A stretch of DNA of 64,000 bases from Massospora cicadina. Its lineage: Eukaryota > Entomophthoromycota > Entomophthoromycetes > Entomophthorales > Entomophthoraceae. Position 1 is the first letter of the stretch. Each line of letters starts with the position of its first letter. The notes beneath the pieces were generated by a model. It did not search any database. It saw only the letters and a list, made by a program, of their open reading frames with translations, and was not told the origin of the DNA. The translations under genes were made by a program, and so were the position numbers. This document shows positions 13,180-24,239 of this stretch, in pieces. The DNA is taken from assembly GCA_022478985.1 (NCBI GenBank), contig JAKSZP010000003.1, forward strand, positions 1-64,000, written 5' to 3'.

Positions 13180-15770
13180 TACCCCAGGACAAAGGAGGGA
13201 GTTTGATGAGCCAATTGAGGAATATTCCGGCCTATACTTCACGTCCACATATGAATTTAGCAAGATGAAGGGGGTTATACATAATATAGAGATGGGGACG
13301 CCTAACCTATATTCTTTTTCCCCTACAAGAAAGGTTGAAGAGTCCCAGGTTATTCCAAACTCAAGAAGCTGTTAAATTCAAGGTTGTTGATACCCTTGTG
13401 AAGTCCTTGGATGCTTCCCTTCTTTTTGTTCAAAAAAACGAATGGGAGCCATCAGGTCATCATTGATTATTGTAAACTTAGCACAATGACGCAAAGGAAT
13501 AGCTGTTTACTCCCTCAAATCAATGACTAACCTCAGCTCCTAGCTGGGTCCCAATATGATTCTGTGATGGATCTTTCCAGAGGGCACTGGAAGTATATGT
13601 TAGCTCTTGAGGATTTGCCAAGTAAGTCCTAATTTCAACAAAGGGCTGCTTGATATGACTTTAATGCCTCATGGGTTATATAATGCTCCTGCCAGCTTCC
13701 AGAGAGCTATGGATGGACTTCTAGGCTATTTAAAGATGTTTTACGTCCTACTTTACCTCAAAATACTACTATTTTCTCCAAGAATTTTAGCGCCACCTGA
13801 ATCACCTTTGACAAGTTTTCAATCTCCTCTGAGAAGAGTCCCTGAAGCTCAAACCCACCTAATGCTTGTTCTTCCAAGCAGAAGTGTAGTTTTAGGGCAC
13901 AAGGTCACTAAACAAGTAACTCATCCTTTACTGGACAAGGTCACTGCCATAGAGAAGATGATGCCGCCTCAAAGCATTTGCAACATACAAGTATTCCTAG
14001 GCATTTTAGGATATTACAAGAAATTCATACTATGATTCGCTGACCTGGCTAAACCCCTGGTGTATTTGTTACTCAAGAAGTTCACTTCAAATGGAACCTG
14101 AAACAAGACCAGGATTTCACTTTAATTAGGATGCACTAATCTCTCAGCCTGTGTTGGTCCATCCAAACTTCAACCAACTCTTTTAGTTATTTACATATTC
14201 CAGTGATGTAGTCTAAGGGCAATCCTGGCTCAATTGAACAAACAACAAGTAGATGACCCGTTACCTATTTAGCAGAATCCTAACGAAGCTGAACTGGAAT
14301 TACAGCATCAATGAAAGTGATTTTTTAGGTGTATTGCTCGTGGTAAAGCACTTCTGACCATTAATTATATGGACCGTTTTGCTACCATCACCAATCACAT
14401 CTCCTTAAGGTGGCCTCAACAAATGAAAGATCCTGATGATCAATTGGCCAAATGGGCCCTCCAGCTTTAAATCTATGAGTTTTTCTCATACATTAGGTGT
14501 GAACGACTCACCAAAACGCAGATGAATTATCCAAGATACTGACTCTCATGTTATTGCTACCAGATGAAGACTGCTTATACGATTTGATTAACCAACCAGA
14601 GTGATGGGAATTAGAACCCCCTGATAACAATATAAATGTCATTGTAAATGGCTCAGAAACTCAAATACAAGATGTTAAGTTATAAAAGTAAAGTCAACGG
14701 AAAATGGCTCCATGAATATGACCCTTATTATGAACCAAAATTGTCCCTGAAGGACATGCCCATGTAGGAAATTGGGCAGTCAAGAAAACCTATTGTTGGC
14801 AAAGGATCCAACGCTACTAGGATTGGATGCATGAATTTATTCAGAAGGTTTAAGTGTCTGCTTGATGTACAAGACCCCAAAAATCTATACCCGTGCTACC
14901 ATCATAAAGTTGTTTTCCCTCTATACTGTTTAGCATCGTTAGTGTGAATTACAAAGGCTATTATCCATGGGCCACCATGGTCACTAATACATCAACCTAG
15001 CCATTGACCATCTCACAAAGTGGATTGAGGTCATCTTGTTTCCTGACGCCACCACTAAGGCCACCGCCTTGTTTTTGTTTCGCTCTGTTTTCACCCAAGT
15101 TGGGTGCCCAGAGTTCTGCCCTTGACAGTAGACTAAACTTTAACCCCCAAATCGTCCAAGAGCTGACAACACTATTTAATACTAACCATCATCTCACTAC
15201 ACCCTATAATCCTTCTACAAATGGTGCAGTGGAGCGGGCGGATGGGACCCTAGCTTCTATTTACTACAAGATAGCTGCCATGGATCCCAGAAATTGAATC
15301 ACGATCTGCCATGAGCCTTACTATATTATCAGATCAGCTACCACCAAGTGATCAAAATCTCCCCATTTCAGGCCTTCTACGGTGAGGATGCTCAACTGCC
15401 TAGTAGCGTCCAGCCTTTTATTTATCAGCCTCTTTCAACACTTCTGAAATGATTAATAAGGGCGCTAGCTCATGAGATAATCAGGATTTAGGCGCTTGAC
15501 ACCCAAGGGATCATCTCTACCACCCACCAGGGAATTTACACGGTCTAAGGCCAAACATCCAAATCTCTTTTTATTTAATTCAGAAACCTTGTGCTATTCA
15601 CTACCTTTGCCCTGTTGAGAGCCCAAATAAGTTGGACACCTCCTGGTCTGGACCCTGTTATGTTTTGTATAAAGCTGGCTGTGAGTACTCGATCACTGAT
15701 GTTGTCTAAGGCACAGTGATTTACCGCATAGATGCTAGGTTCCTAAACCCTTATGTACTCCTCCACCAGG
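13180..15770 (+). pseudogene. Pol region of element A (RT, RNase H, integrase; decayed)
   Basis: The plus frames give a pre-RT segment near 13190-13330, then the RT stretch MPHGLYNAPASFQRAMDGLL (about 13660-13730). Where the catalytic YxDD box should follow (about 13740-13775) only LYLKILLFSP is read, so both Asp residues are gone. A connection segment FLGILGYYKKFI lies at 13990-14032. Integrase is recognised from YNPSTNGAVERADGTL (about 15205-15250), the DDE glutamate region. A C-terminal integrase segment with a YRIDARFLNPYV-like sequence ends near 15770. No chromodomain is visible. Many stops and frameshifts are present. The conceptual protein is of the same general type as the pol remnant at 7530-9250. 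Confidence 0.8.
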
Positions 15771-15944
15771 ATTTTAGGGGAAATTTCAGAGTTTGTTTTA
15801 GAAAATGGTCTGAATTATCTCAAGGTCAGACTGATAAGCCATTTAGTAGCCCTTCTCTGGGGTCAAGCCTTCTGGAATCAAATGGATCGAAGCAAATAAC
15901 CCTTGTCTTAAGCAATCAAGAATTAACTAAAGTGTTTAGAGAAT

Positions 15945-16137
15945 TGTCATGAGATGAGACTACATCTCAATGCCAGTGGCTGCCATCCTGATATCCTCGC
16001 ACAATGGAAGGCTAACCATCCCTAATATAATCAAAGGAAAAGGCTAAAGATTGACCTTGCACTGGATGAGAAATGAGGGTCCTGAACAAAGAGGACTCAG
16101 GCACATCATCTTCCACAGAACATCTAGTTGTCCTTAA
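15945..16137 (+). mobile_element. 3' LTR of element A, left piece
   Basis: It begins TGTCATGAGATGAGAC like the LTR at 9395 and continues to ...CAGAACATCTAG, where element B interrupts it. The other part resumes at 28987. The last five bases (cttaa, 16133-16137) are the target-site duplication of element B. Confidence 0.85.
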
Positions 16138-17180
16138 TGTTGAGTAGTTGACTGGACCTATTTGTCAGGTAATTGATAAAGACATAATATTAGCTTATGC
16201 CTAATTTAAAATTATTTGAGGTGGGTCGACCTTGGGATAAATATACCACACTGAGAATGTTTTCTAGCCAGTACAGGTTTCAAAGTCAAAACCTGCACTA
16301 GGGGTGGAAGCAGTTTTACCCGCTCAGCTAACCACCCTTAGCTTATGCCTAACTTATTATGGATTATATCAAAGATATTAATGATTATGAATTATAAATA
16401 TAGTGAGAATATGCAAAGCTTGGGATCTGCGGCCTAGCAATTCCAAAAATTAAAAATGTTTGACTACTTAACATGGGCCTGAGGGCTTTGTTGGTTAAGT
16501 TGGACTTAATAATAGTTGACTTGATGACCCTGGGCTTGTGAGCTTTGTTAGTCTATGTTAGAATTAGTTTTTAATGTCAATTGAGTTTTTGATCAAATTA
16601 ATTACTCATTAGTGGTACAAATCATCTTGGTATATGATACTGTTGCTCAAGAGGAGTGACAGTTTAGCTAATTTTCAGACGCATCAGAGGAAACGCTGTC
16701 TTGAGATAACTGTCAGTTAGACAATGACCACGAGTCCAAGTGGAGTTACCCCAGAGTCTCATAGATTGTAGACCCTCAGACATATTCATTATGCTCCGCT
16801 GGCTAAGTGCCAATGAGAAATGAGGTGTCATGGGTGAGGTATGATTTACATTGAACCCTATAAATTATCCCTAATTTCATACAAATAAAATACAATTTTT
16901 TTATCACTACAAGTTAATAGTTTAATATACATGCTTTTTGAATTTAATAGTTTATCGTTGTATTAGAGTTGAGGAATTACTTGATGTCAGGAAGATCAGG
17001 GTAGTGAGCCATTTTACAAATAAATGACAGAAGAATACATCCTCAAAGTGTCATTTTAAGGAGTTTATATCTTGACTATAGTCAACGTCTAGTCTATTGT
17101 CTCCATACAATAGGCGCTCAAAACTCCTACTTATCTCATAAGAAGAACCAGCCCATATGAAGTAGGCCAAAACTTTAACA
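16138..17180 (+). repeat. 5' LTR of element B
   Basis: TGTTGAG...TTTAACA termini. It contains a SINE with its duplication (148 bp), without which the length is about 895 bp against 889 bp for the partner LTR. A promoter-like TATAAAT lies at 16858-16864, with an AATAAA-type signal (caaataaaata) about 25 bp after it. Both are conserved in the 3' LTR. Confidence 0.9.
16205..16337 (-). mobile_element. tRNA-derived SINE, copy 2, with 15-bp TSD
   Basis: It is flanked on both sides by ttagcttatgcctaa (16190-16204 and 16338-16352), an exact 15-bp target-site duplication. The 3' LTR of B at about 28150 shows the empty site. Read on the minus strand it starts GGGTGGTTAGCTGAGCGGG, a good A-box match to a tRNA D-arm region. 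It has a GGTTT..GAAACC arm that corresponds to the B box and ends in an A/T-rich tail (CAAATAATTTTAAA). Polymerase III transcription and LINE-mediated copying are inferred from this architecture. Confidence 0.88.
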
Positions 17181-17559
17181 AGTGGCTCTCATGGTTGTGA
17201 CTGCAGATGGTGACCACGCCAAACAGGGGAGCAACCCCAATCAATTATTTAGAACCATTACGGGCCCAATGGAAATACTGAAATGACCATGTCCCAGATT
17301 AACTAGAATGGTTTACCCGTCATTGCCTACCCCAACAAACCCATTTTACATGAAGAGCTAAACAATCTTGAGCATCAATTGTTAAGAGGGTATCAAATGG
17401 GACAAGGTCCCGAGGAAAGTAGTAGCAATCATTTTTATCACCAATGACAGTAAGATGTGTTGTGGATGAGATATCTATCTCATCATCAATTAAGTGTAGC
17501 TCAAATTTAAAACAATTTAATTGGGATAGAAAATATCGCCTGATAATTAATTCAATTTG

Positions 17560-19320
17560 TACACCTTACCTCCATAAATTCTCAGATGACAATTGCCCGC
17601 CATCACGCGGCCATCACTGAGCTGGTAAATTTTTCACACAACTCCAGCCAGGTGGGCTGATTCCTGGTTGAGCGATTAGAAACTAACTTCACAGAGGCAC
17701 GTTCTAGTCTGGAGGCGAATTGTAATCAAGCCACTTAGTCTAATGATCAGGTAGCAGAATTAGCACAAGGTCTAAATGATAGATTGCATCCCATTTTTGA
17801 CACCTTCTTGAAGGAAAGAGGAGTTACTGAATCCTGGGTTAGCAATATCACTCAGACTTCCATTAATGCTTTGGAGTTCATGAGGCTTAATCATGAAGAC
17901 CAAGAGGCGCAACTAAACCATAACAACAAATTTTGTGATTAGTATTAACACTGACCATCAAAATTTGCAGATGGAGGATGATTACAATGAGAAAATCAAC
18001 TACTGGCACACAAATTTCAATGGCCAACGGTTGGAAAATAGAAAAATTCAGGACTCCATTGATCAGCAAAATTGGCATATTGATAACCTTAATTAGGAAG
18101 TTACCTCTACTATGAGTCAAACAATATTCTACATGTAGATGTAAACCATTGCAAGAAGTCAGTTAAGGTAAAGGACCAAGTGATTTCCGTCCTGCAACTA
18201 CAGACTACTGGCTTGAATGAGGAGATTGCAAAATTATAGTTAAATAATCAAAACTTTATCAATTGGGAAAGTGAAGTCAACAATAAAATCTGAGCTTTGG
18301 ACAACAGGCGTTGAAAGTGTGCCATGAACTATTTGACTGGAAATACATCTGAATATTATGAGGATGAAGCTTTGGAAGTAGCTACTGAAACAGACGCTGG
18401 GCCAAGTTGACAAATGCCTAGCAATATGGTTGCTTTGGACAACCCCAATTCCTCAAACCTTGGTACAGTGCCTCGGCGCCCTAGTACGCCTGGCTCAAGC
18501 CAGCAAAGAAGTAATCATGATATCCATTAGCAGGAAACAATAATTACAAACCATCGAATCTAACTGCTTTTGACAAGAATGATAGTGAAACCACATTTTG
18601 TCAGATGCTTTTAAATGGCCATGTATGGGGCCAGTGACCGCAACAAAGCGGCCACTATGATCAATTGCTTAGATGAGTGGAACACTGAGCTAATTATGCA
18701 TCAAATGGACAAATACCCAACCTACGCCAAAGTCAAAGAGGCTTAATTTGTGAATTTGGAGGTTCAGAACAAATGTTGACTGGAAAATCTAAACTCATGA
18801 ACATTTTAATAGAAAGACAAAGCGATTGACAAATTTTTAGATCAACTCTATTGTGAAGCTCAAGTTCTTCTAGGAGAAAAGGCTAGGGTTAATTTCGACG
18901 CTAAGACTGCATTACAACATGCAGTACAACCTTACCAAAATTTATATAACACTTTATTGCCTGATTTTGTGCAAAACCTTGCGACATCCAAAAAATTTAA
19001 TTATTTGTTCAGATGTTCACAAAAATATGGCCTCCTAATACAGGGTACAGATCAGGAGCTGCTGCCTCTTCTGGAAATCCTTCAAAACCAATAAGAATAT
19101 TGACAGTAATCCTCTTGTGAAAACTGAGCAAACTGAAAATACAAGGGCCCCACGACCATTAAATGAGATTACTTGCTACAACAGCAATTATAAAGGGCAC
19201 TTTGCTTCTGGATGCCAACAGCATAATGTCAATGTAGTCCTTCTGAATAACGCACAGGAGGAGGGAAAGAACAAACACAATAGATGCAGGACGCTCTATT
19301 GTGCTGAAAACACCAGCCCT
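17560..19320 (+). pseudogene. Gag region of element B, with CCHC knuckle
   Basis: The plus frames give a long hydrophilic protein, broken by stops. A helix-rich, Asn/Gln/Glu-rich N-terminal half (about 17590-18400) looks like coiled coil, and a capsid-like stretch lies around 18600-18780 (MYGASDRNKAATMINCL). A nucleocapsid knuckle is read near 19170-19215 as CYNSNYKGHFASGC: C-x2-S-x4-H-x4-C, so the second Cys of the usual CCHC is replaced by Ser. It packages the element's RNA in the family at large. Here it is not translatable as one chain. Confidence 0.75.
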
Positions 19321-19689
19321 ACCTGACTGAAAAGAAAACGCAGGCGATGGGGCCTCGATTATGCGAAAAAAATTCTATTTTAGCATCAAATGAAGATTCT
19401 ACAAACATACATGTGGTAACTCGTTCTTGGGGTAAGGTTTCCATACCTGAAGCCTCTAAAATAGTCACTAAACCATATGTGCAGCAAATGCTTGAAAAGA
19501 TTCTGGTCGAGGAGCTGAGCAATGCAGTAGATACCCTAAGCTTGAAAGGGGTTAATATAGCTATGCCAATTGATATATTCATTAATAAATGTCCTAGTAT
19601 CAGAAATACTCTGTAGCACACTCTTAACTCTTTGGATTCTTCCCATATTCATTTAGCAAATTCTATTGATTCTTATTACTCTAAGTTTA

Positions 19690-20020
19690 CTTACGTTGAC
19701 ATTATTGTCAACAAATCAAAGTAGTAGCTACTGTTGATAGTGGAGCAGCTGTAACCATTGTCTCCATGAAGCTGTTCAAGAAGTTGAAAATTGCTCTGAA
19801 CATTGACCACAATTAGGAATATAAGACCCTAGGCCCCAACAGCACTAAGATCGAAGGAGCTTACAGCACTCTGCAACTGTGATTTAGAGCTTTGGTAATA
19901 GCTGTACCCACAATAGTGCTTCCCAACGCTAATTATGACATATTAAGTGGAACTAGTTTTCTAAGAACCTATGGTATCTGGTGCATTTCAAAGAAAACAT
20001 CTTGCCAATATTAAACCAAT
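19690..20020 (+). pseudogene. Retroviral-type aspartic protease of element B
   Basis: It contains the catalytic motif as TVDSGAAVTIVSMKLF (about 19725-19775). The Asp-Ser-Gly-Ala core is intact. About 65 codons later ANYDILSGTSFLRTYG corresponds to the ILG-containing C-terminal part of the fold. The family cuts the Gag-Pol precursor. Stops separate it from Gag and from what follows. Confidence 0.8.
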
Positions 20021-20169
20021 CACTACCAATTTACTACTGTAATGCCAATAGAAAACCCACTAGCTGTCAAAAAAACTTTATAATATATCTTATGCCAATG
20101 ATATTATACCAGTAGGATATATTCAGCAGGGAAATCAAAGCCACCCCATGCCAACTGCCCTAAATAAAA

Positions 20170-20352
20170 ATTGAGGAATACCTCTATGGGTAAAAAGAAT
20201 GTGACAATAGCTCCAGGCCAAAAACTGGTTATGAGGACTGGGACTACGCTGGGTATTCCAGAAGGACTACACAGGGATGTTGTACCCCTTGGAATTATTC
20301 TCAGATGGAACCTAGTGTAGCGCCTGGAATACTTATACCAGGTCATGGGGAA
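20170..20352 (+). pseudogene. dUTPase-like segment of element B, N-terminal part
   Basis: Downstream of protease one reads NVTIAPGQKLVMRTGTTLGI followed by PEGLHRDVVP. This resembles the dUTPase stretch leading to motif 2 (IAPG..VI.TG...IP.G..G.I.PR). After a frameshift it continues PSVAPGILIPGHGE and is then cut by element D. The other half lies after D at 23961. Ty3/gypsy polyproteins usually lack this domain. Confidence 0.6.
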
Positions 20353-21769
20353 TGTTAGATTCTGGTGATTGACTAAAAAATAAACCGTTTGGCAATCAAC
20401 ATATTGGGCCTAATATCCTCTAATGCTCGAGCTAATACCTTAATTAAAGCCTATTGCAATAACATGGATCAGGCTGATTGTATAACATCAATTTTAGTTA
20501 TCAAAAGCTCGGGCTTAATACACTCACACATTCAAGCCAATCTTCTCTGGAACTACATGACTCTGGCTGATTAACTCAATATCAATTCAATCTCATTAAA
20601 TATCAAAATATCAAGCTGAATACTCTCCCACAGTTGGGCTGATTATTGCTACACCAAAACTCAGCAACTAGTCCTGACTAATTGGGACCAATATCAAATA
20701 TTCAACATTAGAAATCATTTGGGATCAATATGAAGAATAGTTCTACAAATATCATGAATAAATAGACAAAAAAAGTGATACTTTTTCCGCCATAGGGAAA
20801 ATTTTATATGTCAGTATGTATGATCAGCATGATAGCACTTGCACATGGACCAACCAAATGGGAGTACCTAGTGCTATTAAAAAAGCCAGTTGGAATCACA
20901 ATTAGGGAGTCGTTTCTGTCAGCTGTATGTCAAAACCATATTTTGATCTTATCCAAGAATAATTTTTGTATGTCAATATGCATAATTGGCATGATAGCAC
21001 TTGCACATGGACCACTCGAATGAAAGTACCTAGTTCTATTGAGAGAGGCCTGCTAAAGTCCAGAGTGATGGTATGACATTTATTTAAATTGATGCCAAAG
21101 TCTCCCAGAATTCTTATTTTGTCAGCAGTATGATAAAGCTCATTTTGTGATAATCCTATGACAATTTTGCATGCTCATTGTTGCGATTTTTGTCCCTGAA
21201 ATCCTCTTAAATATGAGAGTATTTTGTTTAATTGGTGTATCCCCCTTTAGGTTGGAACCGCCTAATGCTAAAAAATTGAGAGTATTTTGTCACCAATAAA
21301 CCTAGCGATAGGTCTCAGTCATATCAGTTTAAGGGCTGAACTGAGGTAGAAAATAAATATGTTGAGATTGCACGCTCAAATGTGGCCAGGAGATGCCCTA
21401 GATGTATAAATACTGGCGCCTGGCCTAATGAATAATTATCAAATAATTTATTCTTAATAAAGATTTATTTAATTTAATCTTCTTTCTTGTTTTTGTCTTA
21501 AGTTGCTTTTGGAGAGTGTCAGAAAGCTGGGATCTCAAGATCCACAGCTTGTAACTTTGCCTGCCTTAGTTGAAGTTCCTCGTTACAGAGGGAAAATCAA
21601 GCCCAAAATTGGTCAGAAGAGTCAGGGTTATTTAAATATGCCTATTATAATTTCTGTTTGGTCAAAATACATAAGTCATTGGCAAAATTGAGGATCATTC
21701 AGCCGTACTTCAGCTCAATTAAGCATGCAAAAATTAATTTATCAAGTGAGCGATCCTCAGAATTTAACA
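20353..21769 (+). repeat. Left LTR of element D copy 1
   Basis: 1417 bp, including a 49-bp retroposon and its duplication. A TATAAATA box lies at 21405-21412, followed about 45 bp on by AATAAAGATTTATT, a combined poly(A)-signal region. Two diverged copies of a module with the inverted repeat TAGCACT/AGTGCTA lie at about 20815-20880 and 20970-21040. Confidence 0.92.
21228..21276 (+). mobile_element. Short (49 bp) retroposon, copy c, with 14-bp TSD
   Basis: It is flanked by tgagagtattttgt (21214-21227 and 21277-21290), an exact 14-bp duplication. The other LTR of D (near 23467) carries this site once and without the insert. The stem-loop is TAGGT-TGGAACC-GCCTA: the stem base change is compensated by a G-T pair. 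The tail is ATGCTAAAAAAT. This is the innermost insertion of the nest A > B > D > retroposon. Confidence 0.9.
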
Positions 21770-22605
21770 TCTGGTGCTCACTCAAAATTGATGACAATCT
21801 CTAAAATGGACCAACATAAAATTTCCTGACATATTTTGCCAGACCCAATGTGACAATAAGATGGAATCTAGCTCTTATGCAGGTTCCTCCTACTCCATGT
21901 ATCTTATCACAGTGGGTGGAGCTCATGTGGATACAAAAAGCCTGATTGACTTTACATCTGAAAGCACAGCATGACTCACCAAACATGCCACTCCATGCTA
22001 AAGATAAAACCTGGACTTAAATTAAAATCATGATGACTTTAAAAATTATGTTTGGGCTGAGATGGATACTTTAAACAAAAACATTGAAGGCCTAATCAGC
22101 CTTAACAATGCTGCTATAATAACCAATTTGCATAACTTACCAACATGGAAAAAACAACACATGTTAACAGAGAAACCAATGCCAATTTTATATACAACTG
22201 AGTCCACTTAAAGTTTATAAAAAGGTTCAAGAGCAGGGCAATTAAAAAACATATAAGATATTAGCATTGCAATATAATTTAAAAATACAGTAAATAAAAG
22301 AAGCAAAAAAATAAAAAAATAAAGTATATAAACTAAAGTATTAAAAAATATATCACACCTAATTAATACTTTAGTTTGCACTTGAGAATGGGGAGAGGAT
22401 TCAATTTCAAAATCGTTGGCAGTTAAATCCAAAATTAACAAATATAGGATCCAACTCCAAACTTATCAGCAGTTTGGGCTGAAATTAACAAATAGAGGAT
22501 CTAACTCCAAACTTGTTGGCAGTTTGGGCCAAAATTAAAAATGATGAAGAACAATGAAGGCTAATAGGAAATCCTAGGGCTTATGTTTGAGTCAAGTGGG
22601 GGAAA
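21770..22605 (+). other. Internal region of element D copy 1 (non-coding)
   Basis: It opens with TCTGGTGCTCACTC, a probable tRNA primer-binding site that is also conserved in copy 2. It contains a perfect 14-bp inverted repeat (22330-22343 with 22364-22377; 20-nt loop) next to an A-rich block. About three units of a 50-57 bp minisatellite follow (about 22397-22545; shared core TTGGCAGTTTGGGCCAAA). It ends in the polypurine tract before 22606. No protein motif is visible in any frame. Confidence 0.8.
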
Positions 22606-23955
22606 TGTTAGATTCAGGTTGACTAAGAAATAAACCCTAACAGCCAACAGCTTGGGCCAATTACCTCTAATGCTAGAGCTAATACTCTAATTAAAGCCTA
22701 TTGCATTAACATGGCTTGGGCTGATTATTGCAATTTCAATTAATTATCAAAAGCTCAGGCTGAATATACTTGCACATTTAGGCCTTCTTTTCTGGAACTA
22801 CATGACTCAGGCTGATTAACTTAGTATCAATTCAATCTGATTGTTCTATTATTTATCATGCTATATATCCCACAATTGGGCTAATTATTACTACACCAAA
22901 ACTCAGCAACTAGTCCTGACTAATTGAGACCAATATCAAATATTCAACATGAGAAATCATTTGATATCAACCTGAAGAAAACTTCTACAATATCATGAAC
23001 AAATAGACAAAAAAACGTAAACCTTTTTCTGTATTAGGGCAAATTTTGTATGTCAGTATGCATAAAAGCATGATAGCACTTGCACATGGACCACCCAAAT
23101 GGGAGTACCTAGTGCTATCAAGAGGACCAGTTGACATCCTAATTAGGTATTTGTTTCCATCATCTATATGATGAAAACAAAATTTATGAGCTGGCACTAA
23201 AAATAATTTTTATATATTGATATGCATAATCAGCATGATCAGCATGATAGCACTTGCACATGGACCGCCTGAATGGGAGTACCTAGTGCTATCAAGAGAG
23301 GCCTGCTGAAATCCTGATTAAGGGTATGTTATTTATTTAAATTGATGCCAAAATCTCCCAGAATTCTTATTTTGTCAGTAATATGATGAAACTCATTTTG
23401 AGATGATCCTATGAAAATGTTTCATGCTCATTGTTGCGATTTTTAGCCTTAAAATCCTCCTAGTAATGAGAGTATTTTGTCACCAATAAACCTAGCAATA
23501 GGTCTCAGTCAAATCAGTTCAAGGGATAAACTGAGGTGGAAAATATTTTGTTGAGATTGCATGCTTAAATGTGGCCAGGAGATGCCTTAGAGGTATAAAT
23601 ACTGGCACCTGACCTAAGGAATAATTATCAAATAATTTAGTCTTAATAAAGATTTATCTTTTCTAATCTTCTTTATGGTTTTTATCTTAAGTTGCTTTTG
23701 GAGAGTGCTGGCAAGCTGGGATCTCAAGATCCACAGCTTGTAAATTTGCCTGCCTCAGTTGAAGTTCCCAATTACAGCGGGAAAATCAAGCCCAAAATTG
23801 ACCATAAGAGTTGGGGCTATTAAAATATTCCTAGTGATTTTCTGAATGGTCAAAATACGTAAGCCACTGAAAAATTAAGGATCATTAAGCCAAACTTCAG
23901 ACCAATTAAGCATTAAGGAATTAATTTATAAGCGAGCAATCCTCAAAATTTAACA
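22606..23955 (+). repeat. Right LTR of element D copy 1
   Basis: 1350 bp, TGTTAGATTC...TTTAACA. The TATAAATA box at 23594-23601 and AATAAAGATTTAT signal are conserved with the left LTR. Two copies of the TAGCACT/AGTGCTA inverted-repeat module lie at about 23047-23119 and 23210-23305. It lacks the small retroposon seen in the left LTR. Confidence 0.92.
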
Positions 23956-23960
23956 GGGAA

Positions 23961-24085
23961 ATTGATGTTTATTAGCAATTTGAACAATTGAATTATTAAG
24001 GTCAAGAAATATCAAATAGTCGCATTTGTGCATCTGATTCTGAAGGATGAGTTAATATCAGCTGTCAAATTTGACAAATTATCCA
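23961..24085 (+). pseudogene. dUTPase-like segment of element B, C-terminal part
   Basis: Continues directly from 20352 once D is removed. One reads ...GHGEIDVYISNLNN, an IIKVKKYQIVAFVHLIL segment and a trailing KDE. This fits the dUTPase pattern of motif 3 (G-x-ID-x2-Y-x-GEI-x-V) followed by the N-rich turn and motif 4 (I-x2-G-x-RIAQLI-x2-K). The motif-3 catalytic Asp is not where it should be, and a stop interrupts the turn. A dUTPase-derived domain is the best explanation, but decay makes it uncertain. Confidence 0.6.
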
Positions 24086-24239
24086 AGTTTGGTTTACCTA
24101 GTGAGGGCCTTGGGGCACATGCTATAATTTCCCAAGAGTCACTTAATGGATTATCAGAACAACAGAAGGATGAAGCTCTGAAGTTGTTTAAATGAACTCC
24201 GAATTTTTTGCCAAAGATGACCAAGATTTAGGTTGTTCA

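Larger units (their letters stand above)
20353..23955 (+). mobile_element. Element D: non-autonomous LTR retrotransposon, copy 1
   Basis: LTRs 20353-21769 and 22606-23955 (both TGTTAGATTC...AATTTAACA) enclose only 836 bp of internal sequence with no coding capacity. An exact 5-bp target-site duplication gggaa lies at 20348-20352 and 23956-23960. The internal part starts with a likely primer-binding site (TCTGGTGCTCACTC) and ends with a polypurine tract (aagtgggggaaa). It must borrow proteins from another element. It interrupts the pol region of B within the dUTPase-like segment. A second copy lies inverted at 38212-41402. Confidence 0.95.
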
